Below are positions 1 to 9,032 of a stretch of 51,901 bases of DNA, piece after piece. This DNA comes from Bacteroidota bacterium (GTDB lineage Bacteria > Bacteroidota > Bacteroidia > 2-12-FULL-35-15). The translations under genes were made by a program, and so were the position numbers. The stretch spans positions 1-51,901 of the forward strand of contig JAHEYB010000022.1 of the NCBI GenBank assembly GCA_023251805.1. Reading direction: 5' to 3'. The notes beneath the pieces were generated by a model, which was not told where the DNA came from, did not search any database, and saw only the letters and a list, made by a program, of their open reading frames with translations. Within the stretch, counting starts at the first letter, position 1, and each line of letters opens with the position of its first letter.

Positions 1-273
1 CAAGTAATAAAGCATCAACTAATTAAATCAGCTACTTCAACTGCAGCAAATTACAGGGCAGCTTGTAGAGGGAAATCTAAGGCTGATTTTATTGCGAAGT
101 TGGGAATAGTAAATGAGGAGGCAGACGAAACCGTTTTTTGGTTAGAGGTAATTGAAGATTTAGATTACAAAACGGATGAATTAGCATTGCTAAAAAAAGA
201 AAGTGAAGAGATTTTGAAAGTAGTTGCAAAGTCTCTGGCAACGTCAAGAAGCAACTTAAGAAATTTAAATTAA
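1..273 (+). CDS. Four-helix-bundle protein (S23/IVS-like), 5'-truncated
   Basis: The frame is open from base 1 to a TAA at 271-273, giving about 90 residues; the start lies outside the window. The peptide has the helical pattern of the four-helix-bundle family named after 23S rRNA intervening sequences: an AANYRAACRGKSKADF stretch, then a VNEEADETVFWLEV segment and a Lys/Glu-rich last helix. In this family the RA.RGKS..DF and EADE..FWLE blocks are typical. The molecular role is unknown; members are often free-standing chromosomal genes. It precedes etfA by 43 bases in the same direction. Confidence 0.75.
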   Translation, partial: QVIKHQLIKSATSTAANYRAACRGKSKADFIAKLGIVNEEADETVFWLEVIEDLDYKTDELALLKKESEEILKVVAKSLATSRSNLRNLN

Positions 274-316
274 TAATTCTAAAAATCTAGAATTCAACAA
301 TTCTAAAATTATCATT

Positions 317-1288
317 ATGTCAATATTAGTTTACACAGAAATAGCAAAAGGCAAAGTAAAAAAATCTTCATTGGAAGCAGTGAATTACGGAAGTCGTATT
401 GCAAAACAATTGAACACAACTGCTACTGCAATTGTTATTGGAGATGGTGACTTGAGCGACTTAGGAAAAGCTGGCGCAACAAAAGTGTTACGTTTAAAGA
501 ACGATAAACTTGCGACTTTAAACGGGCAATATATCACAGCTGCAATTGAACAAGTTGCTACTGCTGAAAATTCAAGCATCATTATTTTTGCTCACGATTT
601 TACGGGCAAAGAAGTTGCTCCGCGTTTGGCTGCAAAATTAAAAGCAGGAATTGTTGCAGGAGCAGTTGATAATCCAACTATTTCTGGTGATGCTTTCTCT
701 GTAAAGAAAAATGTATTTTCTGGAAAAGCAGTTGCAACTTATGCTATCACTTCCGCGAAAAAAGTGATTTCTATTTTACCAAATTCATTCCCGGTTGAAT
801 TAAACGGTTCAGCAGTTGATGCAACAGATTTTGCTGTGAATTTAGATGCAGTAAACTCTCCAATTAAAGTAAAAGAAGTGAAAAAAGTTTCGGGTGAATT
901 AAATTTACCGGATGCTGAACTAGTAGTATCTGCTGGTCGCGGAATGAAAGGTCCAGAAAACTGGGGAATGATTGAAGAATTAGCAAAAGAATTGGGCGCA
1001 GCAACTGCTTGTTCTCGTCCGGTTGCCGATATGCACTGGCGTCCGCACCACGAACATGTTGGTCAAACAGGTGTTGCTATTCGTCCGAACTTATACATTG
1101 CTGTAGGAATATCCGGAGCAATTCAACATTTAGCAGGAGTAAATGGTAGCAAAACCATTGTAGTAATTAATTCAGACAAAGATTGTCCTTTCTTCAAATC
1201 AGCAGACTATGGAATTGTAGGCGATGCATTTGAAGTAGTTCCTAAATTAATTGCAGCAGTAAAACATTTTAAAGCGAATCGTAATTAA
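317..1288 (+). CDS. etfA: Electron transfer flavoprotein subunit alpha
   Basis: Alpha subunit of the soluble heterodimeric electron transfer flavoprotein, which takes electrons from acyl-CoA and other dehydrogenases and passes them to ETF:quinone oxidoreductase. The 323-residue length is normal. The N-terminal half is the ETF alpha/beta domain. The C-terminal FAD domain shows SAGRGMKGPENW (about 205-216), SRPVAD (233-238), VGQTG (248-252) and GISGAIQH (264-271), the usual flavin-binding blocks. The partner etfB is normally adjacent; here the preceding gene in view is an S23-like protein, so etfB would have to lie further upstream, outside the window. Confidence 0.95.
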   Translation: MSILVYTEIAKGKVKKSSLEAVNYGSRIAKQLNTTATAIVIGDGDLSDLGKAGATKVLRLKNDKLATLNGQYITAAIEQVATAENSSIIIFAHDFTGKEVAPRLAAKLKAGIVAGAVDNPTISGDAFSVKKNVFSGKAVATYAITSAKKVISILPNSFPVELNGSAVDATDFAVNLDAVNSPIKVKEVKKVSGELNLPDAELVVSAGRGMKGPENWGMIEELAKELGAATACSRPVADMHWRPHHEHVGQTGVAIRPNLYIAVGISGAIQHLAGVNGSKTIVVINSDKDCPFFKSADYGIVGDAFEVVPKLIAAVKHFKANRN

Positions 1289-1489
1289 AGATCTCTCCCC
1301 TTCATTCCCTCTCCACAAGAGATGGGGCGTTTGGTGAGAAACGTAAAAAATATACTAGCAAAAATTAATTTATGATTGTACATTTTAAAAATAATCGTAA
1401 CTTAGTTTTAACGAATTAACAAGTATTTTATTTATACTTAGCGTTCTCTGCGTCTTCTTTGCGAGCTCTGCGGTTAAAAGATTGTCAAG

Positions 1490-2083
1490 TTGAAAAAAGT
1501 CAAATTAGAAATAGTAGGTTTATCCTATAGCCAAACTCAAACCGGTGCGTATGCATTGGTATTGGGTGAAACGAAAGGAAAACGCAGATTGCCAATTATC
1601 ATTGGTGGTTTTGAGGCACAAGCCATTGCTATTGAGTTGGAAAAAATGACACCCAGTCGCCCGCTCACTCACGATTTATTCAAAAGTTTTGCAGAAGGAT
1701 TTAATATCGATGTAAAAGAAGTGATTATTTACAATTTGGTGGAAGGCATCTTTTTTGCAAAATTAATTACCCACAATGGCGACAAAGAAGTAGAAATTGA
1801 TGCGCGTACTTCCGATGCAATTGCTTTGGCTGTTCGTTTCAATTGCCCAATCAACACCTATGAATTTATTCTTTCACAAGCAGGAATTTTATTAGACGAT
1901 GATGCTATTTCCGGAGCGGAAGAAGCTTTAGAAAAAGAAAATTTAGTAGAAGTGGAAGACAATGATTATCTAAAAAAATCAACGGAAGAATTAAAACAAT
2001 TGCTGGAAACAGCATTGAGTGACGAAGATTACGAAAAAGCATCACGCATCCGTGATGAGTTAAACAATCGCAAGAAATCGTAA
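1490..2083 (+). CDS. DUF151 bifunctional-nuclease-family protein with C-terminal UVR motif
   Basis: A 197-residue protein starting at a TTG; no ATG fits the conserved N-terminus MKKVKLEIVGLSYS. Residues 1-130 match the BFN/DUF151 fold (KRRLPIIIGGFEAQAIAIELE, then TSDAIALAVRFNCPI). Residues 160-193 (STEELKQLLETALSDEDYEKASRIRDEL) form a UVR motif, the UvrB/UvrC interaction helix pair. Plant and bacterial BFN proteins are linked to nuclease activity and stress responses, but the cellular role in Bacteroidota is not settled. The fusion is common in the phylum. It is followed by an inverted-repeat spacer before the permease gene. Confidence 0.85.
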   Translation: MKKVKLEIVGLSYSQTQTGAYALVLGETKGKRRLPIIIGGFEAQAIAIELEKMTPSRPLTHDLFKSFAEGFNIDVKEVIIYNLVEGIFFAKLITHNGDKEVEIDARTSDAIALAVRFNCPINTYEFILSQAGILLDDDAISGAEEALEKENLVEVEDNDYLKKSTEELKQLLETALSDEDYEKASRIRDELNNRKKS

Positions 2084-2087
2084 AATA

Positions 2088-2150
2088 GATGTTAGAAAAT
2101 AGATTTGAGATATTAGACCATAAAATATCCAACAACTAAATCCAACATCC
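2088..2150. repeat. Imperfect inverted-repeat spacer (phrase type GATGTT/TTGGAT)
   Basis: Nearly the whole gap between the DUF151 and permease genes is two arms, about 2088-2116 and 2123-2150, that are imperfect reverse complements built from a reiterated gatgttggattt-like phrase. There is no T-tract, so it is not a standard terminator. Confidence 0.5.
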
Positions 2151-2166
2151 TCAAACCAAAATCCTA

Positions 2167-3420
2167 ATGGGAATAAAAATTCGTTTGACCATCATGAGTT
2201 TTCTCCAATTTTTTGTTTGGGGTGCATGGTTGATTACTGTTGGTGATTATTGTTTTGTTACCAAACATTGGACTTTTGAGCAATTTGGGATGATTTTTTC
2301 AACTCTCGGAGCTTCTTCCATTATTATGCCTGCCTTAACAGGAATCATTGCCGATAAGTGGATTAATGCGGAGAAGTTATATGGCATTTTACATATTTTA
2401 GGTGGATTAATTCTTTTTTGCATTCCTCAAATTGACAATCCAACCTCTTTTTGCTGGGTCATATTTGCAGCAATGATTTGTTACATGCCTACTATTTCTT
2501 TATCCAACTCCATCGCATACACCATTTTAAAAAACAATAAGTATGATGTAGTAAAAGTATTTCCACCAATCCGTGTTTGGGGAACGATAGGATTTATTGC
2601 AGCCATGTGGACTACCAATCTTTCTGGAAGCAAAGCATCCGCGGGAATGTTTTATATTTCTTCTGCTGCTGCTATTTTTTTGGGCCTTTATTCCTTCTTT
2701 TTACCTAAATGTCCACCTCAAAAATTAATTTCCCAAAATGCAAGTCTTGCTCAAAAATTAGGATTGGATGCATTCAAACTTTTTGGCACGTATAAAATTG
2801 CATTATTCTTTGTATTCTCAATGCTTTTGGGTGCAGCTCTGCAATTGACAAACATGTATGGTAATTCTTTCCTTTCAGATTTCGAAAAAATACCAGCGTA
2901 TGCCGACTCGTTTGTTGTAAAATATTCTACAATCATTATGTCGATTTCACAAATCTCGGAGACCTTATTTATTTTGGCGATTCCATTTTTCCTAAAACGA
3001 TTTGGCATCAAACAAGTAATGTTGTTTTCAATGTTAGCATGGGTGTTACGATTTGGATTTTTTGCATTTGGCGATCCAACAGGAGGCTTGTGGATGATTA
3101 TTATGTCTTGTATTGTTTATGGAATGGCATTCGACTTTTTTAATATTTCAGGGTCCTTATTTATTGAAACCACTACAGATTCTAAAATTCGTTCCAGCGC
3201 TCAAGGCTTATTTATGATGATGAGTAATGGCTTTGGTGCTTTTTTAGGCAGTTATGGAAGTGGCTGGTTAATTAATAAATATTTCGTTGCCAATGGTGTA
3301 AACGATTGGCGAAACATCTGGCTTTCCTTTGCCTGTTATGCCTTAGTAATAGCCATTGCTTTTGCCCTGTTATTCAAACACAAACACGATCCCAACGAAG
3401 TAAAAAACGTTCAGCATTAA
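2167..3420 (+). CDS. Nucleoside permease, NupG/XapB-type MFS transporter
   Basis: A 417-residue integral membrane protein with about 12 hydrophobic segments and the N-terminus MGIKIRLTIMSFLQFFVWGAW, typical of the nucleoside:H+ symporter branch of the major facilitator superfamily. PPIRVWGTIGFIAA in the fifth segment region and GSLFIETTTDSKIRSSAQGLF late in the protein are characteristic blocks of this family. It should import nucleosides across the inner membrane. thyA and folA lie downstream, which fits a pyrimidine/nucleotide context, but a 262-base gap argues against a single operon. Substrate specificity cannot be read from sequence. Confidence 0.85.
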   Translation: MGIKIRLTIMSFLQFFVWGAWLITVGDYCFVTKHWTFEQFGMIFSTLGASSIIMPALTGIIADKWINAEKLYGILHILGGLILFCIPQIDNPTSFCWVIFAAMICYMPTISLSNSIAYTILKNNKYDVVKVFPPIRVWGTIGFIAAMWTTNLSGSKASAGMFYISSAAAIFLGLYSFFLPKCPPQKLISQNASLAQKLGLDAFKLFGTYKIALFFVFSMLLGAALQLTNMYGNSFLSDFEKIPAYADSFVVKYSTIIMSISQISETLFILAIPFFLKRFGIKQVMLFSMLAWVLRFGFFAFGDPTGGLWMIIMSCIVYGMAFDFFNISGSLFIETTTDSKIRSSAQGLFMMMSNGFGAFLGSYGSGWLINKYFVANGVNDWRNIWLSFACYALVIAIAFALLFKHKHDPNEVKNVQH

Positions 3421-3528
3421 TTATCTTTTTGGTTAATATGTTGTGGATATTATCCTTTTCCCTTCTAAATTCTGAGGCAAAAATCGGAGTACTTTTATTG
3501 ACGTAAAAGATGCACCTTTTTTAACAAC

Positions 3529-3623
3529 TGTCATTCCGTCCTGAGTAATTGGGGCGACTCAGGATCTGGAAATTGGCCGCAGTCTTAAAATAATGAGATA
3601 CCGTGTCGCGGCACGGTATGACG
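3529..3623. repeat. MITE/REP-like palindromic element with terminal inverted repeats
   Basis: About 95 bp bounded by TGTCATTCCGT (3529-3539) and its imperfect inverse ACGGTATGACG (3613-3623). Inside are two hairpins: CCTGAGT/ACTCAGG (3540-3563) and TACCGTG/CACGGTA (3600-3619). No ORF. It fills much of the gap between the permease gene and thyA; the rest of that gap shows nothing recognisable. Confidence 0.5.
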
Positions 3624-3682
3624 TTCCTAATTGAGTTTAGTAACACAGATTCGTAATTCGTTAAAATTAGTAATTCGTAGAA

Positions 3683-4477
3683 ATGAAACAATACCATGAC
3701 CTTATGCGCCACGTTTTGGATAAAGGCGCAACAAAAACCGACAGAACAGGAACAGGAACCCTTAGCGTATTTGGATATCAAATGCGTTACGATTTACAAG
3801 AAGGTTTTCCTATGATGACCACAAAAAAGGTGCATATGAAATCCATTCTGCATGAGTTACTTTGGTTTTTAAAAGGAGATACCAATATCAAATATTTAAA
3901 AGATAATGGTGTAAGTATTTGGGATGAATGGGCAGATGAAAACGGAAACCTAGGACCTGTTTATGGTTCACAATGGCGCAGTTGGCCGGCAGCAGATGGT
4001 CGTCATATCGATCAAATTACTCAAGTTATTAATCAGATTAAAAACAATCCAGATAGCAGACGAATGATTGTAAGTGCTTGGAATGTTGGAGAAATTGATA
4101 AAATGAAATTGCCTCCTTGTCATGCATTCTTTCAATTTTATGTTGCAGAGGGGAAGTTAAGTTGTCAATTATACCAACGCAGTGCAGATATCTTTTTAGG
4201 TGTTCCTTTTAATATTGCTTCGTATGCAATTTTAACAATGATGGTGGCGCAAGTGTGCAATCTAAAAGCAGGAGAATTTATTCACACACTTGGTGATGCA
4301 CATTTGTATTCCAATCACATAGAACAAGCTAATTTGCAGTTGTCTCGTGACCTTCGTAAACTTCCTGCATTAAAAATTAATCCGGAAGTAAAAGATATTT
4401 TCGGATTTAAGTTTGAAGATTTTACATTGGAAGGTTATGACCCGCATCCACATATTAAAGCAGCAGTTGCTGTTTAG
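3683..4477 (+). CDS. thyA: Thymidylate synthase
   Basis: Converts dUMP to dTMP using 5,10-methylenetetrahydrofolate. At 264 residues it has exactly the length of E. coli ThyA. The catalytic cysteine is Cys146 in [12 protein letters not shown], preceded by the phosphate-binding arginines of [11 protein letters not shown] (124-134). The N-terminal DRTGTGT loop and the C-terminal [12 protein letters not shown] end are complete. It is followed after 87 bases by folA, which recycles the dihydrofolate made in this reaction; the two are probably co-transcribed. Confidence 0.98.
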   Translation: MKQYHDLMRHVLDKGATKTDRTGTGTLSVFGYQMRYDLQEGFPMMTTKKVHMKSILHELLWFLKGDTNIKYLKDNGVSIWDEWADENGNLGPVYGSQWRSWPAADGRHIDQITQVINQIKNNPDSRRMIVSAWNVGEIDKMKLPPCHAFFQFYVAEGKLSCQLYQRSADIFLGVPFNIASYAILTMMVAQVCNLKAGEFIHTLGDAHLYSNHIEQANLQLSRDLRKLPALKINPEVKDIFGFKFEDFTLEGYDPHPHIKAAVAV

Positions 4478-4489
4478 TTTAGTTGCAAT

Positions 4490-4551
4490 GTTATAAAGTT
4501 AAAAAGTTTTAAAGTTTAGCACTTAACCTTTTAACCTTATAACTTTATAAC
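4490..4551. repeat. Imperfect inverted-repeat spacer (phrase type TTATAACTTTATAAC)
   Basis: Arms 4490-4518 and 4523-4551 are reverse complements with about six mismatches over 29 bases and almost no loop. They fill the thyA-folA gap, and the right arm ends 13 bases before the folA ATG. Confidence 0.6.
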
Positions 4552-4564
4552 CTTATAACAAAAA

Positions 4565-5065
4565 ATGATATCAATAATAGTCGCAGTAGCCAACAACAAT
4601 GTCATTGGAAAAGACAATACATTAATTTGGCATCTGCCTGCCGATATGAAATTTTTTAAAGAAAAAACAAGCGGACACTGCGTCATTACAGGCAGAAAAA
4701 ATTACGAATCCATTCCTGAAAAATTTCGACCACTTCCCAATCGGACAAACATTGTCATTACTCGACAAAAAAGTTATGCTGCTCCAGGAGCAATCGTTGT
4801 AGATTCCATTGAGAAAGCAATCGAAAAAGCAAAAGAGACGAATGATACTGAAATATTTATTATAGGCGGTGCAGAAATTTATAAGCAATGTTTAAATTTC
4901 GTTGATAAAATCTATCTCACACAAATTCATCATACATTTGAAGGAGATGCGTTTTTTCCTTCAATAAACAAAAATCATTGGAAGGAAACTTCAAGAATAA
5001 AAGGCCTTACAGACGAAAAAAACAAATATGAACATGAGTTTTTGATTTACGAAAAAATTGTGTAA
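4565..5065 (+). CDS. folA: Dihydrofolate reductase
   Basis: NADPH-dependent reduction of dihydrofolate to tetrahydrofolate. A 166-residue protein of normal length. The N-terminus MISIIVAVANNNVIGKDNTL and the following IWHLPADMKFFKEKT give the substrate loop and catalytic acidic residue; VITGRKNYESIP and the IFIIGGAEIYKQ block are the cofactor-binding motifs. It lies directly behind thyA in the usual thymidylate-cycle pairing. Confidence 0.97.
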   Translation: MISIIVAVANNNVIGKDNTLIWHLPADMKFFKEKTSGHCVITGRKNYESIPEKFRPLPNRTNIVITRQKSYAAPGAIVVDSIEKAIEKAKETNDTEIFIIGGAEIYKQCLNFVDKIYLTQIHHTFEGDAFFPSINKNHWKETSRIKGLTDEKNKYEHEFLIYEKIV

Positions 5066-5089
5066 ATTTGATTATCGGCCATCGCTTCT

Positions 5090-5107
5090 CCCCGAGTACT
5101 CGGGGCT
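5090..5107. repeat. Short GC-rich palindrome CCCCGAGTACTCGGGG
   Basis: A perfect 16-bp palindrome inside the folA-lipoprotein gap, GC-rich against an AT-rich background. It resembles other CCCGAT-type palindromes in this window (around 8960, 15610 and 22605). Confidence 0.45.
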
Positions 5108-5173
5108 CGAAGTGACATGCTAAGGGTGACAGCTCGAATTGACAATATGAAAGAAAAACTAAACTACTCCATA

Positions 5174-6010
5174 ATGAAAACAAAAACAATACAATTATTT
5201 ACTGCTGTTGCCTTTATTGCAATAACATCATTCCTTTATACGGGATGTAAAAAAGAAGATCCTAAACCAAAAAATGCTTCTTCGGCAGGGGATAATGCAA
5301 ATGCAGAAAGTGCCTTTGCGGGAATCTGGCGACAAATAAGTGTAGTAACAGATAGTTCAAATGCATTGCGTTCACCTGCTTCGGGATGTGCAAGTGCTAT
5401 GATTACTCCGTTTGACTTAGTAACTTGGCCGAAAACAGTTGTAATTGACTTTGGAACTGTAAATTGTATGGGCTCTGATGGAAATAACAGAAGAGGAGTT
5501 ATTACAGCAGTGTTCAGTGGCCCCTATTTAGACTCCGGCACTGTAATTACAGTAACCCTTACAAATTACTACCACAACGATTATCATATTCAAGGTTCAC
5601 AAACAATTACTAACAAAGGAAACAATGCAGCCGGACACTTGGTTTACAATGTTGTGGTAAGTGGTGCAACCGTTACTCATCCTACTGATGGACGTTCAAG
5701 TACATGGAACACCAATCAAAATCGTGAATTTTATGCCGGATATTTAACCAACTTAAATATTTACGATGACGTTTATTTGATAAGCGGCTCTGCAAATGGT
5801 GTTTCAATGGAGGGCGAATCATACACCATTGTAATCAATAGCGATTTGCAAGTAAATGTTGGTTGTCATTGGATTGTGAAAGGTAATTTTACATTAACCT
5901 TGGCGAGCTACCCAACCTACCCTATTGTATTTGATTATGGACCTGGAATTTGTGATGGAAATGCAACAGCTGTATTGGATGGTACAACCTACAATATTTA
6001 TATGTACTAA
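5174..6010 (+). CDS. Lipoprotein of unknown function (paralogue 1)
   Basis: Start placed at the ATG at 5174 because it gives a clean lipoprotein signal: MKTKTIQLF, a hydrophobic core and the lipobox LYTGC; two upstream in-frame ATGs (5117, 5147) would add an unlikely polar extension. The mature part of about 255 residues follows a DPKPKNASSAGDNANAES linker and is rich in beta-strand patterns. It shares FAGI(W/F), TWPKT, G.V.C..DGN.RRG.I.AVF.G.Y and NYYHND blocks with the next gene, so the two are tandem duplicates. I do not recognise a domain. It is probably anchored in the outer membrane or periplasm. Confidence 0.8.
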   Translation: MKTKTIQLFTAVAFIAITSFLYTGCKKEDPKPKNASSAGDNANAESAFAGIWRQISVVTDSSNALRSPASGCASAMITPFDLVTWPKTVVIDFGTVNCMGSDGNNRRGVITAVFSGPYLDSGTVITVTLTNYYHNDYHIQGSQTITNKGNNAAGHLVYNVVVSGATVTHPTDGRSSTWNTNQNREFYAGYLTNLNIYDDVYLISGSANGVSMEGESYTIVINSDLQVNVGCHWIVKGNFTLTLASYPTYPIVFDYGPGICDGNATAVLDGTTYNIYMY

Positions 6011-6028
6011 ACCTATAAACATTTTAGA

Positions 6029-6850
6029 ATGAAAATCACTAAACGTATTACACTCCTTGCTTTGGTCTTATTCATTGGTTTTTCATATAGTGCATGCAGA
6101 AAAAACGACAGAGATAAAGATACGGATACCAGTGCTTCTATAGATAATGCAGTTGCGGAAAATGCATTTGCAGGAATTTTTAAATCCATTGGTGAATTTA
6201 CCGATTCGTTATCACAATTGCGTGTTTCAAGTTGCGCATCTTATTCTATTTTTCCTACTATTGTTGATACAACCACTTGGCCAAAAACATTGACGATAAA
6301 CTATGGAACCAGTAATTGTTTATGTGCCGATGGAAATATGAGAAGAGGAATAATTACTGCTGTTTTTACCGGACAATATCGAACAGCTGGAACAGTAATT
6401 ACAGTTTCCACAAGTAATTATTATCACAACGATAATGCGGTTCAAGCAGGAACGCATACCATTACTAACAATGGATTAAATACAAGTGGTAATTTGAGTT
6501 ATACCATTAACGTTCAAAATGCAACTATAACAACTTCTAAGGGAACAATCAGTTGGAACTCACTTCGCACACGCGAATGGATTTCAGGGGCTTCTACCAC
6601 CTCAAATCCGTTTGACGATGTGTATTCAATTACGGGAACAGCAAATGGAACAGCAGTAAATGGAAATACCTTTACAGTTACAATTGATAATCCTTTAATT
6701 GTTGCACTTAATTGCAAATATATTCAGCAAGGAAAATTAACATTAACACCTGCAAACTTATCACCTCGGATTATTGATTTTGGTAGTGGTGCTTGCGATA
6801 ATGCCGCTACCATTACAATTAACGGAGTGGTATATGATGTAACAATGTAA
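6029..6850 (+). CDS. Lipoprotein of unknown function (paralogue 2)
   Basis: A 273-residue protein with signal MKITKRITLLALVLFIGFSYSACRKN (lipobox YSAC), an Asp/Lys-rich linker and a beta-rich body collinear with the preceding lipoprotein: TWPKT, NYGTSNCLC.DGN.RRGIITAVF, YYHND and a DDVYSITGTANG block correspond one to one. It starts 18 bases after its paralogue, so the pair is an operon that ends at the hairpin terminator at 6854-6888. Function unknown; conserved cysteines in both copies suggest a disulfide-stabilised exported domain. Confidence 0.8.
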   Translation: MKITKRITLLALVLFIGFSYSACRKNDRDKDTDTSASIDNAVAENAFAGIFKSIGEFTDSLSQLRVSSCASYSIFPTIVDTTTWPKTLTINYGTSNCLCADGNMRRGIITAVFTGQYRTAGTVITVSTSNYYHNDNAVQAGTHTITNNGLNTSGNLSYTINVQNATITTSKGTISWNSLRTREWISGASTTSNPFDDVYSITGTANGTAVNGNTFTVTIDNPLIVALNCKYIQQGKLTLTPANLSPRIIDFGSGACDNAATITINGVVYDVTM

Positions 6851-6853
6851 ATA

Positions 6854-6888
6854 AAAAAACCTCTAACAATCATGTTAGAGGTTTTTTT
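6854..6888. terminator. Bidirectional intrinsic terminator
   Basis: The stem CCTCTAACA / TGTTAGAGG around a short loop is flanked by an A-run on the left and a T-run on the right. It can serve both the lipoprotein pair (plus) and clpX (minus), which converge here. Confidence 0.9.
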
Positions 6889-6898
6889 ATTTTTTGTT

Positions 6899-8146
6899 TT
6901 AAGCAACCTTCAATTTATTTAAAGTCGATTTTTTCAATTTATCCTTTGCATACCTTAAGGTCACATTTATTTCTTTCACTCCCACATCCGAAGGAGTATC
7001 AAACATCATGTCCATCATAATTGCTTCACAGATAGAACGCAAACCACGTGCTCCCAATTTAAATTCCATTGCTTTTTCAACAATAAAATCCAAGACACCT
7101 TTTTCGAATTTTATTTTTGCACCATCCATTTCAAATAAATGTGTCTATTGTTTTATTAAAGCGTTTTTAGGCTCGCTTAAAATACGTAACAACGTTTCAG
7201 CGTCCAAAGGATTTAAATACGTTAAAACAGGCAAACGGCCAATTAATTCAGGTATTAAACCAAAGCTTTTTAAATCTTGAGGAGAAACATATTGCAATAA
7301 ATTATCTTTATCTAAACTGGTTACTTCTTTATTTACAGCATAACCAATAATTTGTGTGCTTAAGCGACTACCAATATTACGCGTGATTCCATCAAAAGCT
7401 CCACCGCAAATAAATAAAATGTTTTTTGTATTTACCTGAATCATTTTTTGTTCAGGATGCTTTCTTCCACCTTGAGGAGGCACACCAACAGTAGATCCTT
7501 CCAATAATTTTAATAATCCTTGTTGAACCCCTTCTCCGGAAACATCACGTGTGATAGAAGGATTGTCACTTTTACGAGCAATTTTATCAATCTCATCAAT
7601 AAATACTATTCCACGTTCGGCTGCAGCAACATCAAAATCTGCCGCTTGTAATAAACGTGATAAAATACTTTCCACATCTTCTCCCACATATCCTGCTTCT
7701 GTTAAAACAGTGGCATCAGCAATACAAAAAGGAACATTCAGAACTTTAGCAATAGTACGAGCCAACAATGTTTTTCCTGTCCCAGTTTCTCCTACCATAA
7801 TCACATTCGATTTGTCAACTTCAATTTCGTCTTTGGAAGTTGTTTTAGTCTGACTCAATATCAAACGTTTGTAATGATTATAAACAGCCACAGACAGCAC
7901 TTTTTTTGCTTCATCTTGCCCGATTACATATTCATCCAAATGTTTTTTAATATCAATTGGTTTTAATAATTGAACAGCACTAAAAGTGGAGGCTGTTTTC
8001 GAACCAATTTCATCCTTCACAATAGTTTGTGCCTGTGTAACGCAGTGATTACAGATATGTCCTGTAATTCCGGCAATCAATACATCTGTATCCTTTTTTG
8101 TGCGACCACAAAACGAACATTTTATTTCTTTTTCTTCCTTACCCAT
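6899..8146 (-). pseudogene. clpX: ATP-dependent Clp protease ATP-binding subunit ClpX, interrupted by an in-frame TAG
   Basis: AAA+ unfoldase that feeds proteins to ClpP. The first 333 codons are intact: C4 zinc finger (Cys10, 13, 32, 35), Walker A GETGTGKT (119-126), pore loop GYVG (152-155), Walker B VFIDEIDK (181-188) and the RKH loop (228-230). At codon 334 (complement of 7145-7147) there is a TAG where the family has Tyr in KQYxxLFxMD. Reading continues in the same frame through THLFEMDGAKIKF to the sensor-2 block GARGLR (365-370) and a normal end at residue 415. The truncated product would lack the small C-terminal domain and sensor-2. TAG ends other genes here (thyA, ruvC, dnaX), so it is a real stop. 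Either a nonsense mutation or a base-call error. Confidence 0.85.
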
Positions 8147-8148
8147 TT

Positions 8149-8259
8149 GGAGAATTGGTGATTTAGTGATTTGGAGAATTAAATATATCTTAAATAAGAA
8201 AGATTTGCTGAAATATTAAATTTTATCAATTCTCTATTTCAACAAATCTCTAATTTTCT
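8149..8259. repeat. Imperfect inverted-repeat spacer between clpP and clpX
   Basis: Arms 8149-8182 and 8226-8259 are imperfect reverse complements made of a reiterated GAGAATT/GATTTGTTGA-like phrase. They occupy almost the whole spacer and sit immediately before the clpX start codon in the direction of transcription. Confidence 0.55.
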
Positions 8260-8266
8260 ATTTTTT

Positions 8267-8941
8267 CTATTTCGATTTAACTAATACTTCGTCTACCATA
8301 CCGTATGCTTTTGCTTCTTCAGCGGTCATCCAGTAGTCGCGGTCACTATCAGCCCAAACTTTTTCATACGTTTGTCCGCTATGGTTAGCAATAATATCGT
8401 ACAATTCTTTTTTCAATTTTTGAATTTCGCGAGCAGTGATTTCGATGTCAGAGGCTTGTCCTTCTGCACCTCCTAAAGGCTGGTGAATCATTACACGAGC
8501 ATGTTTCAAAGCAGCACGTTTTCCTTTTGCTCCTGCACACATCAACACTGCACCCATTGAAGCGGCCATACCTGTACAAATTGTAGCCACATCCGGAGTG
8601 ATGTATTGCATTGTGTCGTAAATTCCTAAGCCCGCATATACAGAGCCACCGGGACTATTCAAATAAATTTGAATGTCTTTTTTAGCATCCAGTGATTGCA
8701 AAAACAACAACTGAGCCTGAATAATATTTGCTACTTGATCATCGATACCTGTACCTAAAAAGATAACACGATCCATCATTAAACGAGAGAATACGTCCAT
8801 TTGAGTAACGTTTAACTGACGCTCTTCGATAATGTAAGGTGTAACATTTGAAATGTTATGTTTTGTATAAGAATCAAATGTGTTTCCACTGATTCCTTTG
8901 TGCTTTATAGCATATTTTCTGAATTCGTTGTTGTCAAACAT
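8267..8941 (-). CDS. clpP: ATP-dependent Clp protease proteolytic subunit
   Basis: Tetradecameric serine peptidase partner of ClpX. A 224-residue protein. The catalytic serine is Ser128 in GMAASMGA, His153 is in MIHQPLGG, and the catalytic Asp lies in the later DSDRDYW region. [16 protein letters not shown] (95-110) is the strand/loop preceding the active site. The N-terminal about 40 residues are a longer leader than in E. coli, and may be a propeptide. It is located between tig and clpX on the same strand, the classic tig-clpP-clpX order. Confidence 0.97.
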   Translation of the reverse strand: MFDNNEFRKYAIKHKGISGNTFDSYTKHNISNVTPYIIEERQLNVTQMDVFSRLMMDRVIFLGTGIDDQVANIIQAQLLFLQSLDAKKDIQIYLNSPGGSVYAGLGIYDTMQYITPDVATICTGMAASMGAVLMCAGAKGKRAALKHARVMIHQPLGGAEGQASDIEITAREIQKLKKELYDIIANHSGQTYEKVWADSDRDYWMTAEEAKAYGMVDEVLVKSK

Positions 8942-9032
8942 ATAATTTTAGGTTTAGATCCCGATTTTCATCGGGACAAGGTTTATAGCTGTTGGTTATT
9001 TGTAAGTCTAAATGTACAAACAATTTTACAAA

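Noticed and set aside
3306-3506. ORF overlapping the end of the nucleoside permease gene
   Set aside because: Mostly a frame-shifted shadow of the permease C-terminus, with no start signal or recognisable protein features.
7145-7147. TAG read as an amino acid (genetic-code change, selenocysteine/pyrrolysine-type recoding)
   Set aside because: TAG terminates several intact genes here (thyA, ruvC, dnaX, the GGGP-synthase homologue), and no recoding structure or dedicated tRNA is visible.
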